Below, one piece after another: positions 1-11,800 of a DNA stretch of 64,000 nt. Each line of letters starts with the position of its first letter. The first letter of the stretch is position 1. A program made the position numbers and the translations under genes. The notes beneath the pieces are model-generated. The model was not told the DNA's origin, did no database searches, and saw nothing but the letters and a program-made list of their open reading frames with translations. The DNA comes from Panorpa germanica (Eukaryota; Arthropoda; Insecta; Mecoptera; Panorpidae): the NCBI GenBank assembly GCA_963678705.1, contig OY783207.1, positions 22,914,001 to 22,978,000 on the forward strand, read 5' to 3'.

Positions 1-59
1 ATTCTGACTGCAACAGACTTGTGGACCATGTTTTAACTTTTATAAAATTGTACTATATA

Positions 60-469
60 TTAATAAAGGTGGCTAACAGAACCCCAAATGTCCAATTATT
101 TTCTCCCTATAATCTCACAATTAAAATAGATAGTTTGTCTCTTTAATTATTGAAGGGATTCAATATTATAGAAGATTCCAATGCATTGTTCACATTGTAA
201 ACAAGTGTGTGATATGACATTTACTACTAACAGCTGAGTTGTGTATCCCGTGAACTTTTATATTATGGTGGTTGTGAAAAAGGAAAAATAATCTCGATTT
301 CTTATTTCTTCTTTGACGTATTATGCAGAGTTAAAACATACGTCAAAAATGAAATATAACTCTATATATGTATAACTCCGACAAATTTTGAATTTTAAAA
401 CGAAAACGTCAATATAACGTATAAAGACCTCTAAAAACAGATCTCTAAAAATGATTTCACAAGCCCATT
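60..469 (-). mobile_element. MITE-A copy, reverse orientation, diverged
   Basis: The right edge (458-469) reads CACAAGCCCATT, the reverse complement of the MITE-A terminus AATGGGCTTGTG seen at 1362 and 43580. Internal sequence near 136-175 matches, inverted, the segment near 44150-44195 of the copy at 43580. The left boundary is not defined. The bases from 470 to 1361 are AT-rich and I see no gene there. Confidence 0.4.
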
Positions 470-1361
470 AACTACTAACTTTGAATACAGAATGCAGCGT
501 AACCATAGATAGACTGGCGTGTGCAGCAGGCTGACAATAGAAACAAACCTAACATAAGTGCAAAGAGTTTGTTATTAGAACCAATATGATTTGGCACTAT
601 ATTATTAAATTCAAGATTCAAAAGCTAATAATTACGCAGATCAAACGACATTTATAAATATTGACTCGATCTAAATTAGCTGATTTGTTTATCATCGCAC
701 ATTATGTTATAGATCTGTAATAATTACAAGTATTCTGCAATCGATCAATCTGTGTTTATCGAATTCAGTTTTAGTGCAGAATTTCCGTTTCAATTTCCGG
801 TGTGACGTAAACTTATAATTACGTATAGTACCTGCCAACTACCAACTGCCAACATAACGCGTCATCAATCTTGCCAGCTGTCAAAAAATAAAAACAAACA
901 TCTGGGTGGTTCACTGTTACAACACAAAAAGACACCATAAATTGTGTTTGCGTATACTCGAATACCAAAGCGCGCAACGCTCTGAATGCACTGAACTGCG
1001 ACCTGTCAATAAAGCACATGACATATTAACATATCAACGAGATCTCTGACTTATTCAATACGGAGAGTGTCTTGAGCTGTAAGTCGTAAACCCTTCAAAC
1101 GATTGACACGTCCATTCCATGTCCCAGGGGTAAGGTAAGGTTGGGTCAGGTGTCTCGTAAATCATCGTGTACGAAAATAGGAGCAACTTCAAAAAGCAAT
1201 GGTGCGTTACGTTTATTGCAAGTTCAGTCAATACTAGTGAAATAAAAACACAACAATATCATAAAAGAGTCCCGCTGGATGTACACTGTGTATAATATTG
1301 TCTTCTAGACATTCTGAGTATTCAGTACGGGCCATATTGTGGCACATACTTTTGATAAGAC

Positions 1362-2000
1362 AATGGGCTTGTGTCCTTATTTTTTAGTGGTCGATTTTTC
1401 AATTGTTGATTGAAATTGATGTTAATAAATGTGTATTGGCGTGTCTATTTTATTAAATATCTAAATATTGACGGAGATATATCAATTAAAAGTTTGAATT
1501 GTAGTTTTAGCGCTAGAAATGGTCGGCCATATTTGTATGACGTGAAATGCATTTTAACGTTAGTTATTTGTTGAGTAGGTCAGTGCTGTGGTAATGTTCT
1601 GTAGCTGTTGGTAGTCAAATAATCAAGTCAAATCAAAGAATAATAAGTTTTTATTTTATTTAACCCTGCTAAGGCAGACATAATATTGAAATTTTATTGT
1701 TCCTTGAAATAGCTGTAAATAATATTTGATATTTTGATATATAAATACATATAGCAGAGATTTATGAGTTGTAGGGTTGGTAACCTTACACAAGGACTGT
1801 GATGTCACATGCACTTGGTATGTATGCAACGTTGAATCTCTTTAATAATTAAAGAGAAAATATGACTTTTTTAACTGTTAATATCTCTTAACATATAAGG
1901 AGTTATTAAAAAATAATAGAACATTTGAGGTTCTAGTAACCCACTGCATCAATATATGGTACACTTTTATAGAAATTAAGACATAGGACACAAGCCCATT
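1362..2000 (+). mobile_element. MITE-A, full-length copy (639 bp)
   Basis: The element is bounded by inverted termini: AATGGGCTTGTGTCCT at the left and its complement AGGACACAAGCCCATT at the right. It has no coding capacity. The same sequence, including the internal piece GTCGATTTTTCAATTGTTGA, recurs at 43580-44267, 46461-46556 and 63930 to the window end. I could not identify a target-site duplication, so the superfamily is open. The stretch from 2001 to the first channel exon holds nothing else I recognise. Confidence 0.75.
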
Positions 2001-2696
2001 CGCAAAGCATAGTTACGCGTAAAAGAAGAAAAGTTAACTGTTTTTGATGTACTGCTATACTGACATGCGCCTATATTGATAATAAAGGCTTTTTTAACAA
2101 GAACTTTGTTTTTTCAATAGGGGCAATATCAACAACATGACAGTTTTTACATTTAGTTTTTTGACATATCAGTAGTAGATGCTTTGGCAATTGTTACAAT
2201 GAATTCAATTTCGCTCGAAAATCGCATTAAAATAATAAAAAATCACAATGAAAATTTGGTCGATCTGTAAAAGTTGTGTAATTTTTTCATTTTCACTTGT
2301 CTTGATACGTCAGCAAGCAAAATTGCCACCTTTGCGCTTCTGAAAATCCAAGAGAGATTGTTGAGAAGCCTTTGCATGCTCAACGTGTCACTGCATGGTG
2401 TGCTATGTGGTCTGGAGCCGTGATTAGACCTTATTTTTGAAGATGAGGCTGGAGGCTTCTGATTTAAAATTTTGATAAAATAATCGACATCTGTCCGCGT
2501 GGTCGTGGTGGACATTTGTCCGATATCATTTTTCATTCATAATTGCCAAACCGTACTCTTTCTAATACATTAAAAATTTGAATATATTCTTTGTTTTATT
2601 TTGTTTTAAAAAACAAAGTTCTTGTTCAAAAACCCTATACATAAATATGGACATATGCAATAACAAAATGTAATAAATATGAATATTTCTTTTCAG

Positions 2697-2855
2697 GATA
2701 TGGCAATATTACCCCCGCTACATTTTGGGGTCAAATTTTTTGCATGTTTTTTGCACTTGTTGGAATTCCGTTTACGTTGACGGTGATAGCCGACTGGGGA
2801 CGACTGTTCGCGACGGCTGTGTCAGTTTTATCGCACCATTTACCTCCGATGCCAA
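2697..2855 (+). CDS. K2P channel exon: pore 1 filter and TM2
   Basis: The acceptor is TTTCAG at 2691-2696 and the donor GTAAGT at 2856. The first two bases complete the first glycine of GYGN. The residues that follow are NITPATFWGQ, then the hydrophobic TM2 with the family-typical run FALVGIPFTL, and a cytoplasmic loop ending in PPMP. The exon ends in phase 1. Confidence 0.88.
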
Positions 2856-5800
2856 GTAAGTTATGGTTTGAATCATTAAGTTAACCCCAAAGGCGGATTT
2901 AGGTCGGTGGAAACCCTATGGACTGTTGAATTTTTTGGTCAATACATTGAACTTAAATGGATTAAATTTTTCAAGAAACTTTTTAGTCCCGTAGAGTGCT
3001 GAGCACAGGTGCTCAGTATTGAAATTTCTTAAAAACTCGTATCTGAACCTTGTATTCAGTTAAAAATTTATTCCGAAATTATAAAATTTAAAAGATTTAC
3101 AGAACATTGAAGTAATAGACGTCAATATTAATAGAATATGAAATTCATATTTTGATCTTAATTTATTAATTGCTTATCTAATATTGTTAACTATTGGATC
3201 AAATATAATAATTTGCTGCATTTACAAATAACTTTAATCCATACTGAAATTTATTAAAGTTTTGGTAAAATAATTAAGTGCCGCTAGATCGTAAAAATAA
3301 CACACTGTGACGCCTCGAAATCATGGATATCTAGTCACAATTGCTTTCAGTCCAACCATAAATTATCTTTTTTTATCTTTTCCGTAAGAAATCAATTTTA
3401 TATCATCATCTAGTCGGAAATTGTATTTCGGCGAAATTGGAGTCAGTAAAGTTAGTGAAAAATCGGCGTTGGTTAACTGCAATCCTTATCTATTACGATA
3501 AGATTTTATTTAAACAAATTAAAAAAAAATAATTGACCCCGACGTGATTTGAACACGCAACCTTCTGATCTGGAGTCAGACGCGCTACCGTTGCGCCACG
3601 GAGTCTTATATTTATTTTTGGTTTCTGTGTGGCTGCCGGCGTTTATTGCAGCACATTATTTTAATTATTAGTCAATTATGTATACTGAATTGTTTACAAA
3701 CAAAACCATAGAAAAGAACGTAATGAAATTTCTTTTAAATATTATCAGACATACAAACTAGATACAATCGAATAAGACAAATTCAATCGATTCAATTTAT
3801 AATTCAAATATCTTCTATCGTTCCATTTTTGGACACGTTGGGAAGAATATTTGAAAAGTTTGTCTCCGGCCGTGTGTGTTAACATAGTAAAAACCAATCC
3901 AAGAAATGCTTTGTATTGGTCACTCACGTCCCTTCTATACTGCCAAACTGAAAGACGTCACTCCAAAAATGTGTCGTTACTGTCTTAAGCTTACCTCTTC
4001 AAATTGCAAGAAAGTGGAACCCGCAAGAGTAATCAGCAAGGGGGGAGTAAGGTTTCAATTTTATTTTATTTATTTATATTAATGTACAACATATTAAGTT
4101 TATTGTGTGAAAATTTGGATTGGAGTAAAACTGTTGGAGATATAGAGTTTTAAGTTTTCATCTCTGTGGTCTGGTTTCGTCTTTCTTTGAAACTTTCAAA
4201 CGCGGTTTTCTCACACTTAGTTTTTTCAGAGTCAGTGTCATCTCTAGATTCATTCTTCACATTCTTTCTTTACATAAATGCCGAGGTTACGCCGTCGAGT
4301 TTTTTATTAATTTTAACGTATTTTAAAATAATAAAGTTTCTGATTTTTATCATGAAAAATCGGAATTTTGACTTCTAGGTAGATAAAAAATTGAAAAATT
4401 GGTTACCTGCGGAAACTAATCAACTAATGAAATCATTTTGGTTTTTTAATTTCAAATAATTCAGTGATGAGTTATGAGGGACACAGCAATGAAACTTTTT
4501 TTGTGACGTCTGCGGAGATTCGCTGTCAATGCCACATTTCTTGATATTTATTTATGAAATTCTTTTTACAAAGTAATCTATAAATATTAATCTTTTCATG
4601 TAGTAATTATAGAAATAATTATATATTAATTGTGTCGTCAAAAAACATTATCGAAAATATACTTTTCTTGTATCGATTTGGCCTTATCTGCCTCCCTTAA
4701 AATAATTTTGTCGTTGTCGTAGATGGATATGGATAGCACCATAAGACAGTGCTGTTTATTTTGTCTTAAGATCTAAAGTGTAAAATATATTATGTTTAGG
4801 TTACTGCCGTAATACTTCCAAGCAGACCCTATCAGGCCGCAGGTGGCTCTACGCGTTGTCAGCAGTGGCGTTCCTGGGATTTTACCTAGCAGCAGGTGCA
4901 GCGCTCTTCATGCTGTGGGAAGAAAACTGGAGCTTCTTCGAGGGCTACTACTTCTGCTTCATCACGATGACGACAATCGGATTCGGGGATCTCGTGCCGA
5001 GTGAGTTGTCCCCTAGTCTACCATCCATCACCGCCACAAATATCCTATTTAAACTTGTCTTCTTCCAGAACAACCGGACTACATGTTGCTTTGCACGTTG
5101 TACATTCTGGTGGGGCTTGCTCTGACGTCCACGATTATTGAACTGGTGCGGCGTCAGTACGCGCAATCTTGGCAACGTCTGCAGGCGTTATCGGGACCAC
5201 TAGCAGATACACTGCGCCGGCTTGGGGAATCTGCTGGAGGCGCTATGGACGTCAACGATTTGAGAAAAATGCTCACTGTGGTATGGCTTCATTTATATTT
5301 TCATTTAAACTGTCACATATTCTTTTTGTCGCGGTAATTAATACTAACGAGTGGTTGATCTAGCAGTGGCGGCTGCTGGCTTCGAGAACTGGTAGAGCAC
5401 GTTACTAGCTTATAGAGAATTAATACTAAAAATTACAATAAAATGATATCTGCTTATTAATAATTTTATTTTTTATATATTAAATCAACCGATGCCCCGG
5501 TAATTTTCGGTCTCAATTTTCTTAAATTGCGACGCACGGGTCAACACCAGATTCTTCATATAATTTGCACTGAGTACCTTTTGTCTCACGCGCTATGCGA
5601 GGTATCGCATATTCCATAGTAGTTATATTGAGCAGCTACTTGTATTGTGGCGCACGGGGAAAATTTCTTCGAGCGAAAATATGCTTTAATTAATTCGGTA
5701 TAGAGATTAAGTTGATTCCTTACAACTCCTTAAGTATAAAGTCAGTATGCCCAGTGGCGTAGCTACCGCCGTATCAGCATACGGGGCCCCAAATGTGTGT

Positions 5801-8800
5801 AAGCAAAAAATCGTAAAATGTTATTCACAATCTCACTTAAACTCTTAGGCCGTACTTCCCGAGAAAAACATCATATAGGATATGGAATTGATTTGTCCAA
5901 AGTTAGAGGAGAGGGTTATGATGAAGCAAATGTTATGTCAGGTGTATATAGAGCATTACAAGCCCCAAATGCCGATTATGTTCATTGTCCAGCACACGCA
6001 ATAAATTTAATTTTAAACGATGCTGCGAAACGTGTTCCTGAAGTGTCAATTTTTTTCGATAATTTGGGAAAACTATATACTTTTTTTTAGCAACAGTATA
6101 AAATGCTGGTCAATGTTGAGTAACGTTTCATCTGAAAAATATAAAATTACTATTAAAAAGGTGTGTCCTACTTGATGATCTTCAAGAAACTACGCTTTGT
6201 CAGCTATAAGGAAAAGTTATTCAATAATAATGAAAATTTGCAACAACTAAATTTAATTTCCACTAAAAAAGATTGTGACTATGATTGTGTACAAAGATTT
6301 CACAGCCTCTTTGACCTAACTCTCATCTTTTTCAAAAGAAATAATAAAAAAGTATATAGAGGCAGAAAATTTAGACAAACTGAAATTGTATTTAGTAATT
6401 AATAAATAAGTTCGCTGAACAAAAGACAAGGAAAGTATATATTTGATTTGAATTGTTTGGCTTAGATTAGTTTCTAGGAGTATTAATTGAAAGTAATAAC
6501 GTATAATCAATATATTATTATTTTAATTCAATGCAAGCGCTTTTGTTCCTTTTGGAAAAAATCTTTGCCCATTACTTGCCCTTCCTTCCCCCCTCCCCCC
6601 ACACACATTTGGATACGGTGCCCGTCTAAGACACGCTACGCCACTGAATATTTCCTATTTCGTAGAGAAAAAAGTTCTAAGACTTTTGGCGTCCCCGGAT
6701 TTTTCCCTGAATTTCCTGGAAACCCGTAATTTTGGAAAAACTGGAAAAAAATTGACCCCTTTTTTGCTGTATTACTTTTAATTTGTAAAAGATATAAAGT
6801 TGAAATTTTGCATGTGTATTAAGGTATTCAATGCTGACATTTCTCAAAAATTAGAAATTCAAATATTGAAAAAGGGGGGGTTGAAGAAATTCGGGGGCCC
6901 GGTATGGAACTTTGTAGAAAGTTCATATTCTGGATTCTAAAATAATTAAGTATATGATTAATAAAAAAAAATTCAAAATTTCAAAATTTTATTTGGGGGC
7001 ACGGGGGGCAGTATTTGCCGAGAGTAAAAATTGTGCTAGAAAGTTTAAATTTTGTATATAGGCTAACCTTGGTAACTTATTTACGAATCGAAAAAAAGAA
7101 TTCCAAATTTTGAAAAAAAGTTGGTCAAATAACGCATAAATTGAAAATATTTTTTATTTTGATAAAAAAAATATATTTTTTAGTCAATTTATATGTGTCA
7201 ATGTATATGTGCGAGTTTATTTATTATTTCAATTTAAAAATAGAACAGTGAAATATGAAATTTAATTACGAATTATTTTATTGGATTCAAATGATACACG
7301 CCAAAAAGAAGTCACTTTGCGACGGGGGTAAACTCTAGACGTTAAAAGAGACTTTAAAGACTTTAAAGAGAAAAAAATTCTAAGACTTCTAGCGTCCACA
7401 GATTTTTCCCTGAATTTTTTGGAAACCCGTAATTTTGGAAATGATGAAAAGGTTCAATTTAAGATTTTAAAAAATCATAAATTGTTTGTAATTTATAACT
7501 TTTGTAACTTTCTTTTCTAAAAAATTTGTTTGGATTTCTTGAAATTTTTTGATGCAGTTATGTTCATTAGGCTTTAAATTAAAGAACTGCTTCATTACAT
7601 TTTAATTATCTCCGCGATTCTGGCTTTTAAGCGACCTTTTTTAAATTCATGACAATTTTTTTCTAAATTTTTTTTTAATTTCTTGAACTTTTTTGATGCA
7701 GTTATGTTCGTTAGGGTTTAAATTAAAGAACTGCTTCATTACATTTTAATTATCTCCGCGGTTCTGGTTTTTATGCGACCTTTTTTAAATTCATGGACTT
7801 TTTTTTCTAAATTTTTTTTTTTTTTGATTTCTAGAAATTTTTTGAAGCAGTTATGTTTGTTAGGCTTTAAATTAAAGAACTGCTTCATTACATTTTAATT
7901 ATTTCCGCGTTTCTGGCTATTATGCGACCTTTTTTAAATTCATGGACTTTTTTTTCTAAATTTTTTTTTGGATTTCTTGTTTTTTTTTGACGCAGTTTTG
8001 TTCGTTAGGTTTTTAATTAAAGAACTGCTTCATTACATCTTAAATATCTTCGCGATTCTGGCTTTTATGCGACCTTTTTTAAATTCATGGACATATTTTT
8101 TCTAAATTTTTTTTTGGATTTCTAGAAATTTTTTGAAGCAGTTATGTTCGTTAGGCTTTAAATTAAAGAACTGCTTCATTACATTTTAATTATTTCCGCG
8201 TTTCTGGCTATTATGCGACCTTTTTTAAATTCATGGACTTTTTTTCTAAATTTTTTTTTGGATTTCTTGTTTTTTTTTTTCGCAGTTTTGTTCGTTAGGT
8301 TTTTAATTAAAGAACTGCTTCATTACATCTTAAATATCTTCGCGATTCTGGCTTTTATGCGACCTTTTTTAAATTCATGGACATATTTTTTCTAAATTTT
8401 TTTTTTGGATTTCTTGAAATTTTTTGATGCAGTTATGTTCGTTAGGCTTTAAATTAAAGAACTGCTTCATTACATTTTAATTATCTCCGCGATTCTGGCT
8501 TTTATGCGACCTTTTTTAAATTCATGGACTTTTTTTTCTAAAATTTTTTTTTGGATTTCTTGAAATTTTTTGATGCAGTTATGTTCGTTAGGCTTTAAAT
8601 TAAAGAACTGCTTCATTACATTTTAATTATCTTCACAATTCTGACTTTTATGCGACCTTTTTTAAATTCATGGACCTTTTTTATCTAAATTCTTTTTTGG
8701 ATTTCTTGAAATTTTTTGATGCAGTTATGTTCGTTAGGCTTTAAATTAAAGAACTGCTTGATTACATTTTAATTATCTCTGCGATTCTGGCTTTTATGCG

Positions 8801-11800
8801 ACCTTTTTTAAATTCATGGACTTTTTTTTCTAAAAATTTTTTTTGGATTTCTTGAAACTTTTTGATGCAGTTATGTTCGTTAGGCTTTAAATTAAAGAAC
8901 TGCTACATTACATTTTAATTATCTCTGCGATTCTGGCTTTTATGCGACCTTTTTTAAATTCTTGGACTTTTTTTTCTAAAATTTTTTTTTGGATTTCTTG
9001 AAATTTTTTGATGCAGTTATGTTCGTTAGGCTTTAAATTAAAGAACTGCTTCAATACATTTTAATTATCTCCGCGATTCTGGCTTTTATGCGACCTTTTT
9101 TAAATTCATGGACATTTTTTTTCTAATTTTTTTTTTTGGATTTCTTGAAACTTTTTGATGCAGTTATGTTCGTTAGGCTTTAAATTAAAGAACTGCTTCA
9201 TTACATTTTAATTGTCTCTGCGATTCTGGCTTTTATGCGACCTTTTTTAAATTCATGGACTTTTTTTCTAAAATTTTTTTTTGGATTCTTTGAAATTTTT
9301 TGATGCAGTTATGTTCGTTAGGCTTTAACTTAAAGAACAGCTTCATTACATTTTAATTATCTCCGCGATTCTGGCTTTTATTCGACCTTTTTTAAATTCA
9401 TGGACTTTTTTTTCTAAAATTTTTTTTTGGATTTCTTGAAATTTTTTGATGCAGTTATGTTCGTTATGCTGTAAAATAAAAAACTGCATCATTAGATTTT
9501 AAATATCTACGTAGATACTCAAAAAATTGCATTGCTTTTAAAATCATAAAAGTGAACCTTTTCATCATTTTTAACAAGATTATAGTCTTCTTTCTATATG
9601 GAGATTTAATATATTGATATATCACAAACTAAAATACTTATTTAAAAATGAATTATAAATTTGAAATCAGCATTCAAAATTAAGTTAAAATTCGTTATAA
9701 AATCACAAATATATTTTCTTCAATTTTTATGAAAAGTAAGAAGGTTACACTCTTCTTACTTTTCATAAAAATTGAAAATAAAAATCACTGGTTTTTTTAA
9801 CGGTTTTTTAACATAATTTTTAATGCTGATTTCAAATTTATAATTCATTTTTAAATAAGTATTTTAGTTTATAATATATCAATATATTAAATCTCCATAT
9901 AGAAAGAAGACTATAATCTTGTTAAAAATGATGAAAAGGTTCACTTTTATGATTTTAAAAGCAATGCAATTTTTTGAGTATCTACGTAGATATTTAAAAT
10001 CTAATGATGCAGTTTTTTATTTTACAGCATAACGAACATAACTGCATCAAAAAATTTCAAGAAATCCAAAAAAAATTTAAAAAAAAAAGTCCATAAATTT
10101 AATAAAGGTCGAATAAAAGCCAGAATCGCGGAGATAATTAAAATGTAATGAAGCAGTTCTTTAATTTAAAGCCTAACGAACATAACTGCATCAAGAAATC
10201 CAAAAAAATTTTTTAGAAAAAAAAGTCCATGAATTTAACAAAGGTCGCATAAAAGCCAGAATCGCAAAGATAATTAAAATGTAATGAAGCAGTTCTTTAA
10301 TTAAAAACCTAATGAACATAACTGCATCAAAAAATTTCAAGAAATCAAAAAAAAAAAATTTAGAAAAAAAAAGTCCATGAATTTAAAAAAGGTCGAATAA
10401 AAGCCAGAATCGCGGAGATAATTAAAATGTAATGAAGCAGTTCTTTAATTTAAAGCCTAACGAACATAACTGCATCAAAAAATTTCAAGAAATCCAAAAA
10501 AAATTTTTAGAAAAAAAAGTCCATGAATTTAAAAAAGGTCGCATAAAAGCCAGAATCGTGGAGATAATTAAATTGTAATGAAGCAGTTCTTTAATTTAAA
10601 GCCTAACGAACATAACTGCATCAAAAAATTTCAAGAAATCCAAAAAAAAATTTTAGAAAAAAAAGTCCATGAATTTAAAAAAGGTCGCATAAAAGCCAGA
10701 ATCGCGGAGATAATTAAAATGTACTGAAGCAGTTCTTTAATTTAAAGCCTAACGAACATAACTGCATCAAAAAATTTCAAGAAATCCAAAAAAAATTTTT
10801 AGAAAGAAAAGTCCATGAATTTAAAAAAGGTCGCATAAAAGCCAGAATCGCGGAGATAATTAAAATGTAATGAAGCAGTTCTTTAATTTAAAGCCTAACG
10901 AACATAACTGCATCAAAAAATTTCAAGAAATCCAAAAAAAATTTTTAGAAAAATAAGTCCATGAATTTAACAAAGGTCGCATAAAAGCCAGAATCGCAAA
11001 GATAATTAAAATGTAATGAAGCAGTTCTTTAATTAAAAACCTAATGAACATAACTGCATCAAAAAATTTCAAGAAATCAAAAAAAAAAAATTTAGAAAAA
11101 AAAAGTCCATGAATTTAAAAAAGGTCGAATAAAAGCCAGAATCGCGGAGATAATTAAAATGTAATGAAGCAGTTCTTTAATTTAAAGCCTAACGAACATA
11201 ACTGCATCAAAAAATTTCAAGAAATCCAAAAAAAATTTTTAGAAAAAAAAGTCCATGAATTTAAAAAAGGTCGCATAAAAGCCAGAATCGTGGAGATAAT
11301 TAAATTGTAATGAAGCAGTTCTTTAATTTAAAGCCTAACGAACATAACTGCATCAAAAAATTTCAAGAAATCCAAAAAAAATTTTTAGAAAAAAAAGTCC
11401 ATGAATTTAAAAAAGGTCGCATAAAAGCCAGAATCGCGGAGATAATTAAAATGTACTGAAGCAGTTCTTTAATTTAAAGCCTAACGAACATAACTGCATC
11501 AAAAAATTTCAAGAAATCCAAAAAAAATTTTTAGAAAGAAAAGTCCATGAATTTAAAAAAGGTCGCATAAAAGCCAGAATCGCGGAGATAATTAAAATGT
11601 AATGAAGCAGTTCTTTAATTTAAAGCCTAACGAACATAACTGCATCAAAAAAATTCAAGAAATCCAAAAATAATTTTTAGAAAAAAAAGTCCATGAATTT
11701 AAAAAAGGTCGCATAAAAGCCAGAATCGCGGAGATAATTAAAATGTAATGAAGCAGTTCTTTAATTTATAGCCTAACGAACATAACTGCATCAAAAAATT

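Noticed and set aside
8213-8395. 60-codon frame inside the satellite
   Set aside because: Internal to the repeated monomer and not kept in most other monomers.
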